64,000 nucleotides of DNA from Flavobacterium gelidicaeli (GTDB taxonomy: Bacteria; Bacteroidota; Bacteroidia; Flavobacteriales; Flavobacteriaceae): assembly GCF_013294005.1 (NCBI RefSeq), contig NZ_JABSNK010000001.1, positions 124,001 to 188,000 of the forward strand, written 5' to 3'. The notes beneath the pieces were generated by a model. That model worked only from the letters and a program-made list of their open reading frames with translations. It was not told the origin of the DNA and did no database searches. Of the stretch, positions 9,478 to 18,811 are shown piece after piece. Position numbers and translations under genes: made by a program. Position 1 is the first letter of the stretch. Every line of letters begins with the position of its first letter.

Positions 9478-9485
9478 CAAAAGTA
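9478..9485 (-). promoter_or_regulatory. Candidate topA -7 promoter element
   Basis: TACTTTTG on the minus strand, an exact TAnnTTTG match 19 bp upstream of the topA ATG. No clear TTG is seen at the -33 position. It argues against the longer upstream start. Confidence 0.45.
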
Positions 9486-9591
9486 GAAGTTTTTTTTAAA
9501 TATCGGGCTTTTGAATATTTTTAAAATTTTTTTAGTCCAAAAAGCAAGCTATAAAACCCAAGCACAAAGCTCTAATTTGAAAGAAATAATT

Positions 9592-9900
9592 CTATTCAGT
9601 TTTAATCAATTTCACAAGTTTACTATCGCCATTCTTTATATTTAATGTATCATTTATATAATTCACTTTAGAAATTACCACAGTCAAATCATTATCACTA
9701 AATATGAATCCAGTAACATTATGAAATTCAAAATATCCATTTTTATCTGAATACGCCTTAAATTTAGGATTTATTGTTTTTATAATTGCTTTTTCAATTG
9801 GTGTTTTTGTTTCAGAATCGATAACCAAACCACAAATAGATTGATACCCATCACATGATACAATTAAAAGAAGCGTAACAATTAACATTATTCGTTTCAT
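9592..9900 (-). CDS. Small lipoprotein with carboxypeptidase-regulatory-like domain
   Basis: From the ATG at 9900 the product is 102 residues: a lipoprotein signal MKRIMLIVTLLLIVSC, then one domain with the pattern GLVIDSETKTPIEKAII ... DKNGYFEF, typical of the CarboxypepD_reg-like/Ig-like beta-sandwich that starts many Bacteroidota surface proteins. The open frame continues 24 codons further upstream, but that stretch is not signal-like and would bury the lipobox. Probably an envelope lipoprotein of unknown role. It has its own short gap from topA and lies 16 bp past the end of the upstream regulator gene on the same strand, so it may be read through from it. Confidence 0.7.
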   Translation of the reverse strand: MKRIMLIVTLLLIVSCDGYQSICGLVIDSETKTPIEKAIIKTINPKFKAYSDKNGYFEFHNVTGFIFSDNDLTVVISKVNYINDTLNIKNGDSKLVKLIKTE

Positions 9901-9987
9901 TAAATGAAAAGGATTCAGAAAAGTATTCATTGAATTTAAGAATATTAATTTAAACTTATTATTAAGCCACACCTATATTATAAGGAA

Positions 9988-10761
9988 TTATCCTTTTCCT
10001 GCCACAACCACATCAATCCCCAACTCTTCAAGTTTCGCTTTAGTTTCGTTATCAATACCACTATCTGTAATCAAAACATCAATTTTATTCAAATTACATA
10101 TTTTACCAAAACCCCTAATATTCATTTTAGTAGAATCTGCCAGTACAATGACCTTTTCAGCTACATCTATCATTGCCTTATTTAAATGGGCCTCAAGAGC
10201 ATTCGAAGTGCTCAATCCAAAATCCAGATGAATTCCGTCTGTTCCTAAAAATAATTTATTACAAGAAAATTGTCCTAAAATTGATTCCGCAATAGGTCCA
10301 ACAGCCGAAGTAGAACTGTTTCGAATATCTCCGCCTAACTGTATTGTATCAATACTTGGTTCTTTGCAGAGTTCTAACGAAACCTTTAACGAAGGGGTTA
10401 ACACCGTTAATTTATGGAAGCCTTTGATAATTTGGGACAAATATTGAATATTTGAACCTGAACCTAAGATCACGTAGTCATTGTTACTTATATATTTTAA
10501 AGCCTCTTGCGCAATTTGCTTTTTCTGCTCTACCTGCAAGGTCTCTTTATCATTCACATCTCTTTCAAAAGCATAAATAGGTTGCTTGCTTGCCCCACCA
10601 TGCGTACGATGTAAAAGCTTTTCGTTTTCCAAGAAGTTCAAATCCTTTCGAATGGTTACGGTTGAAACATTATGAGTTTCACATAAATCAACCACGTTAA
10701 CATACCCTTTTTGATTTAATTCCTTAAGTATATCCTCTTGCCTCCTATTGATTATAGTCAT
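9988..10761 (-). CDS. glpR: DeoR-family transcriptional regulator, probable glycerol regulator (GlpR-like)
   Basis: 257 residues with the DeoR family layout: an N-terminal helix-turn-helix (RQEDILKELNQKGYVNVVDLC, then VSTVTIRKDLNFLE at about residues 32-45) ending in LLHRTHGG, followed by the sugar-phosphate-sensing DeoRC domain (ILGSGSN, DGIHLDFGLS, LADSTKM). In this family the C-terminal domain binds phosphorylated ligands; glycerol-3-phosphate is the likely ligand here, since the gene is divergent from glpD-glpK-glpF. That ligand is inference. The 155-bp intergenic region carries repeated TTCG/CGAA-containing motifs that could be its operators. Confidence 0.85.
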   Translation of the reverse strand: MTIINRRQEDILKELNQKGYVNVVDLCETHNVSTVTIRKDLNFLENEKLLHRTHGGASKQPIYAFERDVNDKETLQVEQKKQIAQEALKYISNNDYVILGSGSNIQYLSQIIKGFHKLTVLTPSLKVSLELCKEPSIDTIQLGGDIRNSSTSAVGPIAESILGQFSCNKLFLGTDGIHLDFGLSTSNALEAHLNKAMIDVAEKVIVLADSTKMNIRGFGKICNLNKIDVLITDSGIDNETKAKLEELGIDVVVAGKG

Positions 10762-10827
10762 AATAGCTCCTAGTTTATTTTATTTTGTAAGTATTTAAAG
10801 GTACAAAAATAAAATTTATAAATATAA

Positions 10828-10886
10828 TTCGTTTTATTTAATTTGGTTTCGTTTTATTTCATTATGTTTGTTATTCGAAAGTATCG
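10828..10886 (+). promoter_or_regulatory. glpD promoter with repeated candidate operator motifs
   Basis: TATGTTTG (10863-10870) matches TAnnTTTG, with TTTG at 10842-10845, 17 bp upstream. The 12-mer TTCGTTTTATTT occurs twice (10828-10839 and 10848-10859), exactly 20 bp apart, flanking the -33 element. TCGAAAGT follows twice in direct repeat around 10874-10890. DeoR-family repressors often bind direct repeats or TTCG/CGAA half sites, so these are plausible sites for the divergent regulator. No binding has been shown. Confidence 0.6.
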
Positions 10887-10916
10887 AAAGTTAAAAAACA
10901 ACAAATATCACACACA

Positions 10917-12500
10917 ATGAAACTATCTGAACAATTAACAAAACTAAAACAAACTCCAGAATGGGATGTAATCATCATTGGTGGAGGAGCCAGCGGACTT
11001 GGAACGGCACTTGATGCTGCCAGTAGAGGGTACAAAACTATTTTGGTTGAAGCAGTAGATTTTGCTAAAGGAACCTCTAGCAGAAGTACTAAATTAGTTC
11101 ACGGTGGCGTACGTTATCTTGAACAAGGTGACGTATCACTTGTGAGAGAAGCACTTAAAGAAAGAGGATTACTAGCTCAAAATGCAGGACATCTTGTTAA
11201 AAACCAATCTTTTGTTATCCCTAATTACAACTGGTGGGGTGGTTACTTCTACACTGTTGGATTAACAATTTATGACATGCTTGCTGGTAGATTGAGCTTA
11301 GGAAAGTCTAAATATATTTCGAAGAAAAAAACAATTGAACTACTTCCTACTGTTGAGCAAAAAGGATTAGTAAGCGGAGTTGTATACCAAGATGGTCAAT
11401 TTGACGATTCTCGTTTAGCGATCAACATTGCTCAAACTGCTGTTGAACAAGGCGCTTGTCTTTTAAACTATACTAAAGTGGTTAATTTAATAAAAGACAG
11501 CAACAATAAAGTTACCGGAGTCCAAATTAAAGACCAAGAAACTGGAGAATTATACGATTTAAAAGGAAAATCTATCATAAATGCAACTGGGGTTTTCACC
11601 AATGCAATAATGAAACTAAACGATACTGTTTACAAAAAATACATTGTTCCTAGTCAAGGAATTCATCTTGTTTTTGACAAATCATTCTTACCCAGCGATC
11701 ACGCATTAATGATTCCGAAGACAAGTGACGGTAGAGTATTATTTGCCGTGCCATGGCATGATAAAATTGTAGTAGGAACCACTGACACTTTAATAAAGAG
11801 CCACAGTCTTGAACCTATTGCATTAGAAAAAGAAATTGAGTTTGTATTAGAAACAGCACAACGCTTTTTAGCAAAAAAACCTACACGTGCTGATGTATTG
11901 TCGGTTTTTGCAGGACTGAGACCACTTGCCGCTCCTGAAAAAGAAGGCAAGAGCACTAAAGAAGTTTCTAGAAGTCATAAAATTATAGTTTCGGATACTG
12001 GCTTAATTACTATAACTGGCGGTAAATGGACTACTTATAGAAAAATTGCCGAAGACATTATTGACAAAGCGATCGCTGTTCGTCAATTACCAAAAAAAGA
12101 ATGCAAAACAGAACATATTGCAATTCACGGAAACATAAAAACCAGCACAGCAAACCGTGAAAACCATTTATACATTTACGGAACTGATATCCCAAAAATA
12201 CTCGCACTTCAAAACGAAGAGCCTGAATTAAAACAAAAACTACACCCTGATTACGACTATACCATGGCCGAAATTGTTTGGGCAATTCGTAACGAAATGG
12301 CAAGAACAATTGATGATGTACTATCAAGAAGAGTTCGTTTATTATTCTTAGATGCTCGTGCAGCGGTAGAAGTTTCAGAAAAAGTTGCAAAAACAATTGC
12401 AAAAGAGCTTGGACATAATAATGCTTGGGCTGAAGAACAAGTAGCTGAATTTAAAAAACTAGCAAACGGATTCCTTTTAACAGAATACAGATCAAATTAA
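10917..12500 (+). CDS. glpD: Aerobic glycerol-3-phosphate dehydrogenase
   Basis: Membrane-associated flavoenzyme oxidising glycerol-3-phosphate to dihydroxyacetone phosphate and feeding electrons to menaquinone. The N-terminal FAD-binding motif is IIIGGGASGLGTALDAASRG (about residues 19-38), followed by the characteristic SSRSTKLVHGGVRYLEQG block. VFAGLRPL and ITGGKWTTYR are further family signatures near residues 332 and 366. At 527 residues it has the usual length, with a C-terminal domain after about residue 400. It is the first gene of glpD-glpK-glpF-porin, which read in one direction with gaps under 30 bp. Confidence 0.95.
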   Translation: MKLSEQLTKLKQTPEWDVIIIGGGASGLGTALDAASRGYKTILVEAVDFAKGTSSRSTKLVHGGVRYLEQGDVSLVREALKERGLLAQNAGHLVKNQSFVIPNYNWWGGYFYTVGLTIYDMLAGRLSLGKSKYISKKKTIELLPTVEQKGLVSGVVYQDGQFDDSRLAINIAQTAVEQGACLLNYTKVVNLIKDSNNKVTGVQIKDQETGELYDLKGKSIINATGVFTNAIMKLNDTVYKKYIVPSQGIHLVFDKSFLPSDHALMIPKTSDGRVLFAVPWHDKIVVGTTDTLIKSHSLEPIALEKEIEFVLETAQRFLAKKPTRADVLSVFAGLRPLAAPEKEGKSTKEVSRSHKIIVSDTGLITITGGKWTTYRKIAEDIIDKAIAVRQLPKKECKTEHIAIHGNIKTSTANRENHLYIYGTDIPKILALQNEEPELKQKLHPDYDYTMAEIVWAIRNEMARTIDDVLSRRVRLLFLDARAAVEVSEKVAKTIAKELGHNNAWAEEQVAEFKKLANGFLLTEYRSN

Positions 12501-12523
12501 TTAACCACCACAATACATTATAA

Positions 12524-14023
<1,500 letters not shown>

Positions 14024-14051
14024 ATTGTAAATCATTTAAAAACACTAAAAT

Positions 14052-14780
14052 ATGACACCATTTATAGCAGAAATCATTGGTACAATGCTAATGATATTAT
14101 TAGGAAACGGAGTAGTTGCAAATGTTGTTCTTAAAGACACTAAAGGACACAATTCAGGATGGATTGTTATTACAACTGCTTGGGCTTTTGCAGTATTTGT
14201 AGGAGTAGTTGTTGCAGGCCCAGTAAGTGGCGCACACTTAAATCCTATTGTAACATTAGGATTAGCCTTAGTTGGTAAATTTGCTTGGAGCCAAGTTGCG
14301 ACTTACATACTTGCGCAAATGATTGGCGCCATGTTAGGAGCATTTTTAGTTTGGCTTTCACACAAAGATCATTTTGCTGTCACAGAAGATGAAGGCGGAA
14401 AACTAGCTTGTTTTAGCACTGGTCCAGCTATTAGGAATTATAGTTCCAACTTAATTAGTGAAATCATAGGAACCTTTGTTCTTATTTTTGTGATATTTTA
14501 TCTTTCAGGCCCTGACTTAAGCATTGCTACTGCAGCTGATGCAAAAATAGGATTGGGATCAATAGGCGCTTTGCCTGTTGCCATATTAGTATGGGTAATT
14601 GGACTAAGCTTAGGAGGCACAACTGGATACGCAATCAACCCAGCTAGAGATTTAGGCCCTAGAATTGTTCATTCCTTACTTTTTAAAGGAAGCAGTGACT
14701 GGAGCTACTCTTGGGTTCCTATTGTGGGTCCAATAATAGGATCTAGTCTTGCAGCATTTTGTTATTTAATGCTTACTTAA
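14052..14780 (+). CDS. glpF: Glycerol uptake facilitator (aquaglyceroporin)
   Basis: MIP-family channel for passive entry of glycerol through the inner membrane, where GlpK traps it. Six hydrophobic segments and two half-helix motifs are seen. The second is the standard NPARD (196-200), whose Asp marks glycerol facilitators rather than water channels. The first is NPI (64-66) where NPA is usual, a conservative change at the selectivity-loop position. Length is 242 residues. It is the third gene of the glp operon. Confidence 0.93.
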   Translation: MTPFIAEIIGTMLMILLGNGVVANVVLKDTKGHNSGWIVITTAWAFAVFVGVVVAGPVSGAHLNPIVTLGLALVGKFAWSQVATYILAQMIGAMLGAFLVWLSHKDHFAVTEDEGGKLACFSTGPAIRNYSSNLISEIIGTFVLIFVIFYLSGPDLSIATAADAKIGLGSIGALPVAILVWVIGLSLGGTTGYAINPARDLGPRIVHSLLFKGSSDWSYSWVPIVGPIIGSSLAAFCYLMLT

Positions 14781-14805
14781 ATCCAATTTAAAACAAACCA
14801 AAACC

Positions 14806-15597
14806 ATGAAAAAATTTATAATTGCCGCTGTAATCTCACTTACAGGGTTGGCTGGATACGCCCAAAAAACAAATGTTTCAGACACTATAATTGTTGCTGT
14901 GAAAGAAACAAAAGCATCACGTTTAGATTTTAATGTAGGGATTGAAACCAGTCACTTATGGAGAGGATTAGTTATTAATGATGGTATGACTGCAACTGGA
15001 AACATTCATTATGCCTTAAATGAAAGCCAAACATTAAAAGTGGGTATTTGGGGTGGCGCAGGTTTTGATGGTACCTACCGCGAGATAAACTACTATGTTC
15101 AATATCAAAAAAACAACTTATCTATAGCGATATGGGATTTATTTAATACCACTGGAATTGCATCTCCAAAGGTTTTTAATTATGATAAACTAACTACAAC
15201 ACACATTATTGACTTAAGGACTTCATACCGTTTTCCAGAAGCTTTCCCAATACGCATTGAAGCAGATGTATTATTGTATAGCGGCTTAAATGATCGTGAA
15301 TTAAACAGTAACAATGATTTTAGAAGTAGAAATTCTACTTATGTAGAATTAAGCTACCCATTGATTAGAGACCAAAAAGTAAACTTAAACGCTTTTATAG
15401 GTGCTGCATTCCCGTTGAACGGAAGCAAACACTTATTCACAACGAAAACTCAAAGCAATTTTGACGTAGTAAACACAGGTATAAAAGCCACTAAAAATAT
15501 CGAAATATTTAATTACAAACTACCTGTTTCTGCCACTGCAATGTGGAACCCTTCTAACAAAATTGCTAGAATACAGTTAGACGTAAATCTATTTTAA
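14806..15597 (+). CDS. Outer-membrane beta-barrel protein of the glycerol operon
   Basis: 263 residues with a cleavable signal peptide (MKKFIIAAVISLTGLAGYAQ). The body has alternating hydrophobic and polar residues, frequent aromatic-ended strands, and a terminal phenylalanine (VNLF), as in outer-membrane barrels. No named family is recognised with certainty. Its place 25 bp after glpF, before a strong terminator, suggests that it serves glycerol use, perhaps as the outer-membrane pore. That role is inference only. Confidence 0.65.
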   Translation: MKKFIIAAVISLTGLAGYAQKTNVSDTIIVAVKETKASRLDFNVGIETSHLWRGLVINDGMTATGNIHYALNESQTLKVGIWGGAGFDGTYREINYYVQYQKNNLSIAIWDLFNTTGIASPKVFNYDKLTTTHIIDLRTSYRFPEAFPIRIEADVLLYSGLNDRELNSNNDFRSRNSTYVELSYPLIRDQKVNLNAFIGAAFPLNGSKHLFTTKTQSNFDVVNTGIKATKNIEIFNYKLPVSATAMWNPSNKIARIQLDVNLF

Positions 15598-15621
15598 AGT
15601 TTTAATTTTAATTTGTTGGTT

Positions 15622-15657
15622 AAAGGCTCTCTTTTTTCAAAAGAGAGCCTTTTTTTT
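15622..15657 (+). terminator. Terminator of the glp operon
   Basis: A 14-bp perfect stem (15622-15635 with 15639-15652, core AGGCTCTC) with a TTC loop and a run of T. It closes glpD-glpK-glpF-porin. Confidence 0.9.
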
Positions 15658-15680
15658 GGTAATAATCATCCTCAGTTCCT

Positions 15681-15824
15681 AGCCTGGATAGCAGCATAAA
15701 GCGCACAGCAAAAAAAGCTTGAGTTTCTAGAGGTATAAAAGCGACTAAAAGAAGCTCTTTATATCACTTAAGAAACCCTGCTTTTTTGCGAGCACTTGAA
15801 GCGAATAGCCAGAAATAGCTCCTA
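15681..15824. repeat. Structured intergenic repeat element, copy 1
   Basis: A non-coding block between the glp terminator and the miaB promoter. It begins AGCCTGGATAGCAGC and ends CCAGAAATAGCTCC. Inside, GC-A7-GC (15708-15718) pairs with GC-T6-GC (15780-15789), and nested arms (GTTTCT with AGAAAC, GGTATAAA with TTTATATC) make a long hairpin. A 24-bp segment at 15737-15760 recurs with two mismatches in the copy at 50013-50156. Its function is unknown. Confidence 0.6.
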
Positions 15825-15894
15825 ATAAAAACACCCATAATTAGTAAGCTTCAAATTGCATTTTAAATTAAGCTAAATTTTGTTAAATCTTCGG

Positions 15895-15934
15895 CTGACA
15901 ACTTGTCAGATTGTTTCAAATAATTGTACATTTG
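15895..15934 (+). promoter_or_regulatory. miaB promoter with overlapping palindrome
   Basis: TACATTTG (15927-15934) is an exact TAnnTTTG match, with TTG at 15903-15905, 21 bp upstream. The palindrome CTGACAACTTGTCAG (15895-15909) covers the -33 element, placing a possible regulator site directly on the promoter. Confidence 0.7.
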
Positions 15935-15968
15935 CATTCTTATTAAAACACACTTTTGAAAGTGACTT

Positions 15969-17414
15969 ATGGAAAAGATTATTGAAGAAAGCAAACAAGG
16001 GGAATCTCTTGTTTTAGAAAATAAATCAGGGAATACTAAAAAACTTTTTATAGAAAGCTACGGCTGTGCGATGAATTTTTCGGACAGTGAGATTGTAGCT
16101 TCCATTCTATCGGAAAACGGATATAACACCACGCAAATACTAGAAGAAGCCGACTTGGTTCTAGTAAATACTTGTTCGATACGTGATAAAGCGGAGCAAA
16201 CGGTGCGCAAAAGATTGGAGAAATACAATGCTGTAAAGCGTATTAATCCGAAAATGAAAGTGGGTGTTTTAGGCTGTATGGCCGAACGCTTGAAAGACAA
16301 ATTCCTAGAAGAAGAAAAAATAGTTGACCTTGTTGTAGGGCCCGATGCCTACAAAGATTTACCTAATTTACTGAGCGAAGTAGAGGAAGGTCGTGATGCT
16401 ATCAATGTGATTTTATCGAAAGATGAGACTTACGGTGATATTTCGCCAGTTCGATTAATGAGCAACGGTATCACTGCTTTGGTCTCGATTACTCGTGGTT
16501 GTGATAATATGTGTACGTTTTGTGTTGTTCCTTTTACAAGAGGTCGTGAACGCAGCCGTGAACCGCAGAGTATAATGAAGGAAATTCAGGATTTGTGGGA
16601 CAAAGGCTTTAAAGAAATTACGCTTTTAGGACAGAATGTGGATAGCTACTTATGGTATGGTGGTGGATTAAAAAAAGATTTTACAAGCGCAACGGAAATG
16701 CAAAAAGCAACAGCAGTAGATTTTGATCAATTGCTTGAAATGGTTGCTGTTGGTTTTCCAAAGATGCGTATTCGTTTTTCGACTTCAAATCCGCAGGACA
16801 TGCACGAAAGCGTTTTACACGTTATTGCAAAACACAACAACATATGTAAACACATTCACTTGCCAGTTCAGTCTGGAAGTAACCGAATCCTGAAAGAAAT
16901 GAACCGCCTTCACAGTCGTGAGGAATACATGACTTTGATTGACAAAATAAGATCGATTATCCCAAATAGCTCTATCTCACAAGATATGATTGCTGGTTTC
17001 CCAACAGAAACTGAGCAAGATCATCAAGATACGTTGAGCTTAATGGAATATGTGAAATATAATTTTGGATACATGTACTCCTACTCGGAACGCCCTGGAA
17101 CATTGGCAGGAAGAAAAATGGAAGATGATGTTACCGATGAAATAAAAGCAAGACGTTTGCAAGAAATTGTAGACTTGCAGCAAAAACATGCATGGGCACG
17201 ATCTGAGGAATTTATTGGACAAACGGTAGAGGTTTTGGTCGAAAAAGTTTCTAAAAAATCAACCGAAGAATTCTCAGGAAGGAATTCACAAAGCATTACA
17301 GTGGTTTTTCCAAAAGAGAATTATAAAATCGGGGATTTTGTAAATGTAAAAATAACCTCTTGTACCAGCGGAACTTTGAAAGGAGAAGCAGTGGGATTGA
17401 GTGAAATGAATTAA
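15969..17414 (+). CDS. miaB: tRNA-2-methylthio-N6-dimethylallyladenosine synthase
   Basis: Radical-SAM methylthiotransferase that adds a methylthio group to i6A37 in tRNAs reading UNN codons. The N-terminal MTTase domain starts KKLFIESYGCAMNFSDSE and carries the three cysteines of the auxiliary [4Fe-4S] cluster (in YGCAMN, NTCSIR and GCMAER). The radical-SAM cluster is GCDNMCTFC (CxxxCxxC) in TRGCDNMCTFCVVPFTRGRE. A C-terminal TRAM domain follows (about residues 410-475). Length is 481 residues, as usual. It starts after a gap with its own promoter; the next gene is a sigma-54 activator on the same strand. Confidence 0.96.
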   Translation: MEKIIEESKQGESLVLENKSGNTKKLFIESYGCAMNFSDSEIVASILSENGYNTTQILEEADLVLVNTCSIRDKAEQTVRKRLEKYNAVKRINPKMKVGVLGCMAERLKDKFLEEEKIVDLVVGPDAYKDLPNLLSEVEEGRDAINVILSKDETYGDISPVRLMSNGITALVSITRGCDNMCTFCVVPFTRGRERSREPQSIMKEIQDLWDKGFKEITLLGQNVDSYLWYGGGLKKDFTSATEMQKATAVDFDQLLEMVAVGFPKMRIRFSTSNPQDMHESVLHVIAKHNNICKHIHLPVQSGSNRILKEMNRLHSREEYMTLIDKIRSIIPNSSISQDMIAGFPTETEQDHQDTLSLMEYVKYNFGYMYSYSERPGTLAGRKMEDDVTDEIKARRLQEIVDLQQKHAWARSEEFIGQTVEVLVEKVSKKSTEEFSGRNSQSITVVFPKENYKIGDFVNVKITSCTSGTLKGEAVGLSEMN

Positions 17415-17425
17415 AAAAAAGTGTG

Positions 17426-17484
17426 AAGTTTAAAGTTTAAAGTTTACCTCATTTGGTCGACTTTAAACAAAAACAACTTTAAAC
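17426..17484. repeat. Tandem and inverted AGTTTAA repeats between miaB and the activator gene
   Basis: The unit AAGTTTA is repeated three times head to tail (17426-17446) and followed by two inverted copies of ACTTTAAAC (17460-17468 and 17476-17484). The two halves can pair as an AT-rich hairpin. Not coding. Confidence 0.5.
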
Positions 17485-17497
17485 AATATTATAGAAC

Positions 17498-18754
17498 ATG
17501 GATACAGTTCAAAATATAAAACAACGATTTGAGATTATTGGGAATGACCCAAAGCTTAATCGTGCCATTGAAAAAGCAATACAAGTTGCTCCTACTGACA
17601 TCTCCGTTTTAGTGGTTGGAGAAAGTGGCGTAGGAAAAGAAAGCATTCCGAAAATCATCCATTCTCTTTCACATCGAAAACACGGGAAGTACATCGCAGT
17701 AAACTGTGGTGCTATACCGGAAGGAACTATTGATAGTGAACTTTTTGGTCACGAAAAAGGGGCTTTTACAGGTGCCACAAGCACACGCGAAGGATACTTT
17801 GAAGTAGCTGATGGGGGTACAATTTTCTTGGATGAAGTAGGTGAATTACCACTAACCACTCAAGTAAGATTATTACGTGTTCTTGAAAACGGCGAATTTA
17901 TAAAAGTAGGATCATCACAAGTTCAAAAAACAGATGTCCGTATTGTTGCGGCAACAAATGTGAATCTATTTGATGCTATTGAAAAAGGAAAATTTAGAGA
18001 AGATTTATACTATCGTTTGAGTACTGTTGATATTCTATTGCCGCCCTTAAGAGAAAGAAAAGATGATATTCATTTATTATTTAGAAAGTTTGCTGCAGAT
18101 TTTGCTCATAAATACAAAATGCCACCATTAAAACTGGATGATAGTGCAGTACAGGTCTTGCAGAAATTTCGCTGGAGCGGAAACATTCGTCAATTGCGAA
18201 ATGTTGCCGAACAGTTATCTGTATTAGAAACTTCTAGAGATATTACAGCTACAACCTTACTATCCTATTTACCTACAGAAGGAAGTAATTTACCGTCAGT
18301 AATTAAGGACAAAAAAGCTGAAACCGACTTTAGTACCGAAAGAGACATACTATACAAGGTTCTTTTTGATATGAAAAGCGACTTGAATGACCTGAAAAAA
18401 CTGACTTTAGAATTGATGAAAAACGGGAGTACAAAAGCCCAAGACATTAATCCAAATTTGATTCAGAAAATATATGGTTCTAAAGAGAACGACAACGAAA
18501 TTGATTTTGAAGAAGAACCAAGAACAGCTCTACTTTCACCTTCAAACAAAGAAGAGGAGTACCATGAAAATGATGAGAACTACCTTTTTGCTGAAACAGT
18601 TGAGGAAGAGGAAGTCTTGCGTTTAGAACAAAAAGAAATTGAAATGATTAAAAAATCATTAGAAAAAAACAAAGGAAAACGCAAAGCTGCGGCCGATGAA
18701 TTAGGAATCTCTGAGCGTACTTTATACCGAAAAATAAAGCAATTTGACCTTTAA
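17498..18754 (+). CDS. Sigma-54-dependent activator without receiver domain
   Basis: An AAA+ enhancer-binding protein of 418 residues that would remodel sigma-54 RNA polymerase. Visible motifs: Walker A GESGVGKE (41-48), the sigma-54 contact loop GAFTGA (88-93), Walker B GGTIFLDEVGE (106-116), and the arginine-finger region FREDLYYRLSTVDI. The C-terminus is a Fis-type helix-turn-helix (KGKRKAAADELGISERTLYRKIKQF). There is no N-terminal response-regulator domain: the AAA+ core begins by residue 12. Activity is therefore probably set by expression or a partner and not by phosphorylation. An acidic linker lies between the AAA+ core and the helix-turn-helix (about residues 280-380). Confidence 0.92.
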   Translation: MDTVQNIKQRFEIIGNDPKLNRAIEKAIQVAPTDISVLVVGESGVGKESIPKIIHSLSHRKHGKYIAVNCGAIPEGTIDSELFGHEKGAFTGATSTREGYFEVADGGTIFLDEVGELPLTTQVRLLRVLENGEFIKVGSSQVQKTDVRIVAATNVNLFDAIEKGKFREDLYYRLSTVDILLPPLRERKDDIHLLFRKFAADFAHKYKMPPLKLDDSAVQVLQKFRWSGNIRQLRNVAEQLSVLETSRDITATTLLSYLPTEGSNLPSVIKDKKAETDFSTERDILYKVLFDMKSDLNDLKKLTLELMKNGSTKAQDINPNLIQKIYGSKENDNEIDFEEEPRTALLSPSNKEEEYHENDENYLFAETVEEEEVLRLEQKEIEMIKKSLEKNKGKRKAAADELGISERTLYRKIKQFDL

Positions 18755-18811
18755 ACAATCAAATTCTAAATTGTCTATTTATTTTTAAATATCTTTGAAT
18801 TTTAAAACACA

